From positions 1-9,134 of the forward strand of contig CAYUWF010000094.1 of NCBI GenBank assembly GCA_964448245.1: a stretch of DNA of 9,134 nt. The letters are read 5' to 3'. The notes beneath the pieces are model-generated. The model worked only from the letters and a program-made list of their open reading frames with translations. It had not been told where the DNA came from and ran no database searches. Shown in pieces: positions 1-4,771 of the stretch. Made by a program: the position numbers and the translations under genes. Numbering within the stretch: position 1 is the stretch's first letter; each line of letters begins with the position of its first letter. Source of the DNA: DATEVL01 sp964448245 (GTDB taxonomy: Bacteria > Chloroflexota > Anaerolineae > Anaerolineales > E44-bin32).

Positions 1-19
1 TCTGCCCGTACCGCTACCT

Positions 20-25
20 TATAAT
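20..25 (+). promoter_or_regulatory. -10 box of the moaC promoter, probably leaderless
   Basis: A perfect TATAAT occupies 20-25. The GTG start of moaC begins six bases after it, at 32, which is where transcription would be expected to start, so the mRNA probably has no leader. There is no Shine-Dalgarno sequence between the box and the GTG, which fits. A -35 box with a 16-18 bp spacer would lie at or just before the window's left edge and cannot be checked. TATAAT is uncommon by chance in DNA this GC-rich, but one hexamer alone is modest proof. Confidence 0.6.
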
Positions 26-31
26 GAACCC

Positions 32-517
32 GTGGACTCAGGCAAGCTCACCCACCTCGATGCCTCGGGCCGCGCGGCCATGGTAGATGTCGGCGGCAAG
101 GCGGCCAGCCAGCGCTGGGCCAGGGCGCGCGCGGTTGTGTCCTTTACCGAGGAAACCCTGGCCCTGGTGCGCGCCGGCGACCTTCCCAAAGGCGACCTGC
201 GGGCCGTGGCCGAGCTGGCCGGAGTGATGGCGGCCAAGCGGACGCCCGAGCTCATCCCGCTCTGCCACCCGCTGCTCCTGTCCCACGTCGAGGTCCGCCT
301 CGATCTGCGGGACGAACCGCCGGCGGCGGTGCTCATCAGCACCGTGCGGACTACCGGCCCGACGGGCGTGGAAATGGAAGCCCTGACGGCGGTCGCCGTC
401 GCAGCCCTCACGGTCTACGACATGATCAAGGCCGTCGAGCGCGGCGCTCGGATCACGGAAGTCCGGCTGCTGGAGAAGCACGGGGGCCGCAGCGGCGACG
501 TTGTTTTGGCGGAGTAG
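32..517 (+). CDS. moaC: Cyclic pyranopterin monophosphate synthase MoaC
   Basis: MoaC carries out the second half of the first step of molybdenum cofactor synthesis in the cytoplasm, converting the cyclic nucleotide intermediate made by MoaA into cyclic pyranopterin monophosphate. The 161-residue product has the usual full length (about 160). Family motifs are all present: MVDVGGKA (17-24), AAKRTPELIPLCHPLL (67-82), TGVEMEALTAV (111-121), the active-site segment VYDMIKA (128-134) with Asp130 and Lys133, matching the catalytic Asp/Lys pair of the E. coli enzyme, and LLEKHGGRSGD (146-156). The GTG at 32 gives an N-terminus that fits the family (LTHLDASGRAAMVDV). The frame is open upstream to the window edge, but no extension is needed. 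It is followed after 3 nt by the fused moaD-moaE gene, with which it surely forms an operon. No moaA is visible in the window. Confidence 0.96.
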   Translation: MDSGKLTHLDASGRAAMVDVGGKAASQRWARARAVVSFTEETLALVRAGDLPKGDLRAVAELAGVMAAKRTPELIPLCHPLLLSHVEVRLDLRDEPPAAVLISTVRTTGPTGVEMEALTAVAVAALTVYDMIKAVERGARITEVRLLEKHGGRSGDVVLAE

Positions 518-520
518 TCC

Positions 521-1231
521 GTGCGCATCCGCGTCCTGTATTTCGCCAGCCTGCGCCAGCGACTCGGATTCTCCGAGGAAGCGATCGACCTCCCCGACGA
601 GGCCACGGTCGCCGATCTCAAGGCGCAGGTGGCGCGGTCCCACCCTGGCATCGCCGACTCGCTCCAGACGGCCATCGCCTCCGTCAACCGCGAATTCGCC
701 TTACCCGAAGAGCGGCTCCGCAGCGCCGACGAGGTGGCGCTATTCCCTCCGGTCAGCGGAGGGAGTGATGCCCCCCCCACCCATTTGCGCGTCACGGACG
801 AACCCCTTGATTTCAACGACCTGCTGGCCTCGATCATCCTGCCGACGACCGGCGCGGCCTGCGTCTTCTCGGGGATGGTGCGAGGCCAGACCGGCGGCAG
901 CCCGCCCCGCGCCACCGAACGACTCGAGTACGAAGCCTATGCCCCGATGGCCGAGAACAAGCTTCGCCAGGTTGCCGACGAGATTCGCCGCCGCTGGCCG
1001 GACGTGGAGGGGATCGCCCTCGTCCAGCGGGTGGGCCGACTGGAAGCCGGGACGCCGACGATCATCGTCGCCTGCACGGCGGCGCACCGCGACGGCGGCG
1101 TCTTCGAAGCCGCGCGCTACGGCATCGACCGAATCAAGGAGATCGTCCCCGTTTGGAAGAAGGAATTTGGGCCGGGCGGGGAGATGTGGGTCGAAGGTGA
1201 CTATCAACCCGGGCCCGGAGATAGAGAATGA
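521..1231 (+). CDS. moaDE: Fused molybdopterin synthase, MoaD (small) plus MoaE (large) subunit
   Basis: Molybdopterin synthase turns cyclic pyranopterin monophosphate into molybdopterin, using a thiocarboxylate on the MoaD C-terminal glycine as sulfur donor. Here both subunits are in one 236-residue frame. Residues 1-81 are MoaD, with a ubiquitin-like fold sequence (MRIRVLYFASLRQRLG) ending in FPPVSGG (Gly80-Gly81). A linker of about seven residues (SDAPPTH) leads into MoaE at 89-228, which shows the typical start LRVTDEPLD, then FSGMVRG, EYEAYAPMAE, the His189-Arg190 pair, and the catalytic Lys206 and Lys213 in IKEIVPVWKKE. The GTG start at 521 has a GGAG six bases upstream, inside the end of moaC. 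In known fused proteins (mycobacterial MoaX) the chain is cut after Gly-Gly to free the sulfur carrier; the Gly-Gly-Ser here suggests the same. The junction lies on a C8 run, so a sequencing indel could also have created or hidden a fusion. Confidence 0.9.
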   Translation: MRIRVLYFASLRQRLGFSEEAIDLPDEATVADLKAQVARSHPGIADSLQTAIASVNREFALPEERLRSADEVALFPPVSGGSDAPPTHLRVTDEPLDFNDLLASIILPTTGAACVFSGMVRGQTGGSPPRATERLEYEAYAPMAENKLRQVADEIRRRWPDVEGIALVQRVGRLEAGTPTIIVACTAAHRDGGVFEAARYGIDRIKEIVPVWKKEFGPGGEMWVEGDYQPGPGDRE

Positions 1232-1296
1232 TGATCGCGCTTCGTCGCGCTTCGCACCCTGGAGAGGGCATCCCGAAGGGGATCTACCCATCACCA

Positions 1297-1411
1297 GTCA
1301 TTGCGAAGCAATCGCATCACCCGGGAGATTGCCACCCCTCGACCTCGCTCGGGGCAGGCTATGCCCCTCGCCCTGAGCGCAGCCGAAGGGCTCGGGGCTC
1401 CTCGCAATGAC
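1297..1411. repeat. Composite palindromic intergenic repeat, 115 bp
   Basis: The element is bounded by a perfect 10-bp inverted repeat, GTCATTGCGA at 1297-1306 and TCGCAATGAC at 1402-1411. Inside are two smaller palindromic blocks. One is CCCCTCGACCTCGCTCGGGG at 1335-1354. The other is CCCTGAGCGCAGCCGAAGGG at 1371-1390, flanked by G1370/C1391 so that GCCCT pairs with AGGGC. The second block, read on the - strand, has the same CCCTTCG...CTCAGGG frame as the hairpins near the right end of the window, in the opposite orientation. This nested layout resembles non-coding dispersed repeats I know from many environmental bacterial genomes. Short open frames across it (for example 1228-1410) look like repeat read-through rather than genes. 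Confidence 0.8.
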
Positions 1412-1429
1412 ATTGAGGAGGGCCGCGGG

Positions 1430-1516
1430 ATGATCGCCTTTCGCCGCGGGACGATCGCGAGGGTAGCTTCCCGGAAACTTCAAGCTTCCGGGAAGCTTGA
1501 GAAGGCCGCGGTGTGA
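1430..1516 (+). CDS. Possible 28-residue leader peptide coupled to the downstream gene
   Basis: A strong Shine-Dalgarno sequence, GAGGAGGG at 1415-1422, lies seven bases before an ATG at 1430. The frame runs 28 codons (starting MIAFRRGTIARV, ending KLEKAAV) and its TGA at 1514-1516 overlaps the GTG of the threonine-synthase-like gene as GTGA, the classic arrangement for translational coupling. The peptide is basic (three Lys, four Arg) and has only one Thr and two Ile, so it is not an obvious amino-acid-sensing attenuator peptide. The frame crosses the inverted repeat at 1465-1497. No homologue is recognised. It may be real, a ribosome-delivery device, or chance; the SD and the overlap are the only evidence. 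Confidence 0.35.
   Translation: MIAFRRGTIARVASRKLQASGKLEKAAV
1465..1497. repeat. 12-bp perfect inverted repeat upstream of the PLP enzyme
   Basis: AGCTTCCCGGAA (1465-1476) and TTCCGGGAAGCT (1486-1497) are exact reverse complements around the 9-base loop ACTTCAAGC. The RNA hairpin would end three bases before GAAGG (1501-1505), the putative ribosome binding site of the gene starting at 1513. No T run follows, so it is not a standard intrinsic terminator. It could be an RNA element affecting translation, a palindromic protein site, or a dispersed repeat. It also lies within the possible leader ORF, so ribosomes translating that ORF would open it. Confidence 0.7.
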
Positions 1517-2709
1517 TCGCATCGAGTCACGTGTCGGGCCCCGAAGGGCGCGGCCCGCAGCGGGCGGCAGCCTCGCCCTACGCCTGGCCGTTCGTCTGCA
1601 CGAACTGCGGCCGGGCAGCGCCTGCGGGCCAGCTTGGCTACAACTGTCCCACCTGCGGCGGCATCTACGATCTTGATGCCCCCATTTCCTTCTCACCTGA
1701 ACCGGCGACGCTGGCGCGAGGCGGGTTGGCGCGCTTTCGTGCCTCCTTCCCTCTTCCGGAAGGCGCGCCCTGGATCACCCTGGGCGAGGGCGGCACGCCG
1801 CTGATCCCAAGCGCGATCGACGGTCGCGCCGTTCACTTCAAGTGCGAGCACCTCAATCCGACCGGGTCGTTCAAAGACAGGGGCTCGAGCGTCCTGGTCA
1901 GCGCGCTGGCGGCAGCCGGTGTGGGCGAAGCGATCGAGGACTCGTCCGGGAACGCCGGGGCGTCTTTCGCCGCCTACGCCGCCCGGGCTGGGATTCGGGC
2001 CCGCGTGTTCATTCCCGACGGCGCCTCACCGCGCAAACGCGCCCAGATCGCCGCCTACGGGGCCGACATCGTCCGGCTTCTCGGCCCGCGCTCGCAAGTG
2101 GGCGAAGCCGTCCGCCGCGAGGCGGAGCGGGGCGCGGTCTACGCCAGCCACGTCTGGCTGCCTTTCGGTCTGGCGGGATTGGCGACGCTCGCCTTCGAGC
2201 TTGTCGAACAGCTCGGCGAGGCGCCCGGGGCGGTGGTCCTGCCTGCGGGTCACGGGACCCTGCTGCTCGGCCTGGCCCGCGGTTTCGAGGCGATGCAGAC
2301 CGCCGGGGCGATCACCCGCATCCCGAAGTTGATCGCGGCGCAGGCTGCCGCCTGCGCACCGCTGTGGGCGGTTCATCAGGGAGGGGCCCAGGCGGTGGGG
2401 TGGGTGCGCGAAGGCGAGACGCGCGCCGAGGGGATCCGCATCTTGCAACCTGTGCGCGGCGACGCCGTGCTCAAGGCGGTCGAGGCCGGCGGCGGCACGA
2501 TCGTCGCCGTCGACGAGCCGTCGATCGTCCGGGGCGAGGCGGAATTGGCCCGGCGGGGCTTTTTCATCGAGCCGACCTCGGCCGTGATCTGGAGCGCGCT
2601 GGAGGCCACCCTGGGCGCGCTGCCCGATCCGGTCGTCGCCGTGCTGACCGGCTCCGGCCTCAAGACGGAGCCGGCGTCCAATGGATCGGGTGGAGCCGGC
2701 CATGGCTGA
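1513..2709 (+). CDS. Threonine-synthase-like PLP-dependent enzyme
   Basis: This is a fold-type II PLP enzyme of 398 residues, most like threonine synthase, which converts O-phosphohomoserine to threonine in the cytoplasm. A zinc-ribbon-like N-terminus carries Cys29/Cys32 and Cys45/Cys48 (CTNCG, CPTCGG), as in many threonine synthases. GEGGTPLI (91-98) follows, then the PLP lysine Lys121 in NPTGSFKDRG, the cofactor-contacting Asn147 in EDSSGNAGAS, a glycine loop LPAGHGTLL (243-251) where PLP phosphate normally binds, and LTGSGLK (378-384). The loop has His-Gly-Thr rather than the commoner Gly-rich form, so a related activity is possible and I give no gene symbol. The GTG at 1513 has GAAGG seven bases upstream and overlaps the stop of a possible leader ORF; GTG 1531 is an alternative, since the first 25 residues are not conserved-looking. 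The 3' end overlaps fabF by 8 nt. Confidence 0.8.
   Translation: MIASSHVSGPEGRGPQRAAASPYAWPFVCTNCGRAAPAGQLGYNCPTCGGIYDLDAPISFSPEPATLARGGLARFRASFPLPEGAPWITLGEGGTPLIPSAIDGRAVHFKCEHLNPTGSFKDRGSSVLVSALAAAGVGEAIEDSSGNAGASFAAYAARAGIRARVFIPDGASPRKRAQIAAYGADIVRLLGPRSQVGEAVRREAERGAVYASHVWLPFGLAGLATLAFELVEQLGEAPGAVVLPAGHGTLLLGLARGFEAMQTAGAITRIPKLIAAQAAACAPLWAVHQGGAQAVGWVREGETRAEGIRILQPVRGDAVLKAVEAGGGTIVAVDEPSIVRGEAELARRGFFIEPTSAVIWSALEATLGALPDPVVAVLTGSGLKTEPASNGSGGAGHG
2648..2700 (+). promoter_or_regulatory. Ribosome binding site of fabF with competing complementary segments
   Basis: The fabF ATG at 2702 has GGAG at 2692-2695. This lies in GGAGCCGG (2692-2699), of which an identical copy sits at 2667-2674. 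CCGGCTCC at 2648-2655 is the exact complement of both. It can therefore form an 8-bp hairpin with the near copy (11-nt loop), leaving the binding site free, or pair with the distal copy and hide it. All of this is inside the 3' coding end of the preceding gene, so translating ribosomes would disrupt it. The complementarity is seen directly; a regulatory role is inference. Confidence 0.35.
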
Positions 2710-3889
2710 ACCGCCGCGCGTGGTCATCACGGGAATGGGGACGGTCAATCCTCTCGGCCTGACCGTGGAAGCGACCTGGGAGCGCGCCGTGCGGGGAGAG
2801 TCGGGCATTGGCCCGATTACCCTCTTCGATTCCTCGGACCTGGCGGTTCACATCGCTGCCGAGGTGAAGGACTTCGACGCTGCTCGCTACATCGATGCCA
2901 AGGAGAAGCGCCGCCGCGATCGATTCCAGCTCCTGGCCGTGCCGGCCGTCCAGCAGGCTCTGGCACAATCGCGCTTCTCGATCACCCCGGAGAACGCCGG
3001 CCGGGTGGGGGTGATGATCGCCAGCGCCGTCGGCGGCATGGGGTCGATCGAGGCCGCCGTCCAGGCCATCGCCGATAGCGGTCCGCGGCGCATCAGCCCG
3101 TTTGTCATTCCGATGATGATGGCCAACGGTGCGGCCGGCATGACCTCGATGGACATCGGCGCCATGGGCCCCAGCCTGTCCGTGGCCTCGGCCTGCGCCT
3201 CGGGCAATGACGCCATCGGGATCGGCTGGCTGATGCTGCGCGCCGAGATGGTCGACGTGGCCATCGTCGGCGGGGCGGAGGCGACCCTGCTGCGGATGGC
3301 CATCGCCGCCTTCGACCGGACCGGGGCCCTGTCGCGCCGCAACGACGACTACCATCTCACGCCGGCGCCGTTCGACAAGAACCGGGACGGCCTGGTGATG
3401 GGTGAGGGGGCGGCGGCGCTCGTCCTCGAGACAGAAGCCGGCGCCCGCGCCCGGGGCGCGGTCATCCTGGCCGAGGTCGCCGGCTACGGCGCCTCGGCCG
3501 ACGCCTTCCATGTCACGGCGCCGCGCGACGACGGTGGGGGCGGGGCGATGGCCATCCGTCAAGCGTTGCGTTCAGCCGACGCCGTGCCCGAGGACATCGA
3601 CTACATCAACGCCCACGGCACGGGGACGGTTCTCAACGACCTCTCGGAGACGCGGGCGATCAAGGCCGCCCTCGGCGACCGGGCGGGGCAGGTCCCGATC
3701 TCCTCGACCAAGTCGATGACCGGCCACATGATGGGGGCGACCGGGGCGCTGGAAGCGATCTTCTGCGTCCAAGCCATCCGCACCGGTGTCATCCCACCCA
3801 CCGCCCATCTCAACACGGCGGATCCGGAATGCGACCTGGACTTCGTCCCGCTCCGCGCCCGGCGGCAGGCGGTCCGCCTGGCGCTGAGC
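2702..3889 (+). CDS. fabF: 3-oxoacyl-ACP synthase II (FabF), C-terminus lost in scaffold gap
   Basis: FabF elongates fatty acids by condensing malonyl-ACP with acyl-ACP, releasing CO2. The 396 visible residues cover almost the whole enzyme (usually about 410-415). They include the N-terminal VVITGMGTVNPLG (7-19), the nucleophile Cys165 in SVASACASGNDA, His305 in NAHGTGT, and Lys337 and His342 in SSTKSMTGHMMGATGA. These match Cys163, His303, Lys335 and His340 of E. coli FabF with a constant offset of two. The usual final segment (NSFGFGGHN-like, then a short strand) should follow directly and lies in the N run. The ATG at 2702 overlaps the previous stop by 8 nt and has GGAG six bases upstream; an earlier in-frame ATG at 2681 lacks a well-placed ribosome site. 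FabF next to rnc and smc is a familiar bacterial arrangement. No sign of decay. Confidence 0.95.
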
Positions 3890-3989
3890 NNNNNNNNNNN
3901 NNNNNNNNNNNNNNNNNNNNNNNNNNNNNNNNNNNNNNNNNNNNNNNNNNNNNNNNNNNNNNNNNNNNNNNNNNNNNNNNNNNNNNNNN
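3890..3989. other. Scaffold gap, 100 N
   Basis: Exactly 100 N, the conventional length for a gap of unknown size. It removes the last part of fabF and whatever separates it from rnc. Since 100 is not a multiple of three, any frame running through it is meaningless; a fabF-rnc fusion implied by an open frame is an artefact. Confidence 0.99.
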
Positions 3990-4072
3990 GGAGGTCGGCG
4001 CGGAACTGGTGGAACGCGGAGAACGCAGCCTGGCTGGGTTCCCGGCGTCCCCCAAGTTCGCCTGAAACCGAG
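3990..4072 (+). other. Unassigned 83 bases between the gap and rnc
   Basis: One frame is open from the gap edge to a TGA at 4063-4065 (24 residues, EVGAELVERGERSLAG then FPASPKFA). It does not look like the end of FabF and I do not recognise it. It may be the tail of an ORF hidden in the gap or non-coding DNA. The stretch ACGCGGAGA-ACGCAG (about 4014-4028) is mildly repetitive and resembles intergenic repeats that often break assemblies, which would explain the gap here. No clear promoter is visible. Confidence 0.4.
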
Positions 4073-4771
4073 ATGGAGCTCGCACGGTTGGCGCGTCAGG
4101 CCGGGATCGCGTTCACTGATCCGGCCCTTCTGCAGCGCGCCCTGACCCACCGCTCGTACATCAACGAGCACCCGGCGGCGGTCGAGGACAACGAACGCCT
4201 CGAGTTCCTGGGTGACGCCTGCCTCGACATGACTTCCGCCGCCTGGCTCTATCAGCGTTTCCCCGAACTGGACGAGGGCGAGCTGACCCGCCTGCGTTCG
4301 TCCCTGGTGCGGACCGAAGCTCTGGCCGAGTTCGCCCGCGAGCTGCACCTGGGCGAGGTCGTCCTGTTGGGCAAAGGGGAAGCCGCCTCGGGGGGACGGG
4401 AGCGCATGGCGCTGCTGTGCGACGTCTTCGAGGCCTTCGTCGGCGCGATCTATCTCGACGGGGGACAGGAGGCCGTGAGGCGCTTCATGGAGCCGCGCTT
4501 CGACCGGGCGGTGAGGCGGGCACTGGAGGATGGTTCGCTCATCGATCCCCGCAGCCGGCTGCAAATCTGGGCCCAGGGCGAGCTCAACGCCACCCCGCGT
4601 TACACGACGGTCGGCGCCCACGGCCCGGACCACGCGCGCGAGTTCGTCGTCGAAGTGGAAGTCGGCGAGGCGCTGCGCAGCCGGGGGCAGGGCCGCAGCA
4701 AGCAGGAAGCGGCCCAAGATGCCGCGGCGCGCGTCCTGCGCGACATCGAGCAGGAAGGCAAGGCCCGATGA
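4073..4771 (+). CDS. rnc: Ribonuclease III
   Basis: RNase III cleaves double-stranded RNA, processing rRNA precursors and some mRNAs as a homodimer. The 232-residue protein is full length. The catalytic domain (about 1-150) carries the signature NERLEFLGDACLD (40-52), with metal-binding Glu41, Glu44 and Asp48, and GRERMALLCDVFEAFVGAIYLDGG (108-131), with Asp117 and Glu120. A double-stranded-RNA-binding domain spans about 157-225 and ends in the typical GQGRSKQEAAQDAAARVL (206-222). The ATG at 4073 is the best start: the family begins a few residues before the first helix (FTDPALLQRALTHRSY), and the upstream frame runs into the gap. The Shine-Dalgarno is weak (only GAG next to the ATG), so translation may depend on the upstream gene. 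Its TGA overlaps the smc ATG as ATGA, implying coupling. Confidence 0.96.
   Translation: MELARLARQAGIAFTDPALLQRALTHRSYINEHPAAVEDNERLEFLGDACLDMTSAAWLYQRFPELDEGELTRLRSSLVRTEALAEFARELHLGEVVLLGKGEAASGGRERMALLCDVFEAFVGAIYLDGGQEAVRRFMEPRFDRAVRRALEDGSLIDPRSRLQIWAQGELNATPRYTTVGAHGPDHAREFVVEVEVGEALRSRGQGRSKQEAAQDAAARVLRDIEQEGKAR

Larger units (their letters stand above)
1422..1520 (+). repeat. Three copies of a 16-bp motif before and across the PLP-enzyme start
   Basis: GCCGCGGGATGATCGC at 1422-1437 recurs with one change at 1443-1458 (GCCGCGGGACGATCGC) and with two changes at 1505-1520 (GCCGCGGTGTGATCGC). The first two are 21 bases apart. The first contains the ATG of a possible leader ORF and the third contains the GTG of the threonine-synthase-like gene, so the start-codon context appears to have been duplicated. 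It could be an operator-like repeated site or simply a footprint of local duplication; the sequence does not decide. Confidence 0.5.

Noticed and set aside
501..1376. An overlapping 291-residue + strand frame across moaDE
   Set aside because: Arg/Pro/Ser-rich shadow of the moaDE frame, with no recognisable domain.
1228..1410. A 60-residue ORF overlapping the moaDE stop as ATGA
   Set aside because: It has a plausible GGAG upstream, but most of the frame translates the palindromic element and ends inside it; more likely read-through of a repeat, though the first codons may be an old gene start.
1465..1497. An intrinsic terminator
   Set aside because: A strong hairpin, but no T run follows and a gene start lies 15 bases downstream.
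4417..4767. An N-terminal extension of SMC of about 117 residues
   Set aside because: It re-reads rnc in another frame, is rich in Arg and Gly with no domain, and the ATG at 4768 gives the standard SMC N-terminus with an ATGA overlap.
2681..4771. A single long frame joining FabF and RNase III
   Set aside because: It runs through 100 N of unknown true length; the two parts are complete or near-complete separate enzymes, and the in-frame alignment is an accident of the gap length.
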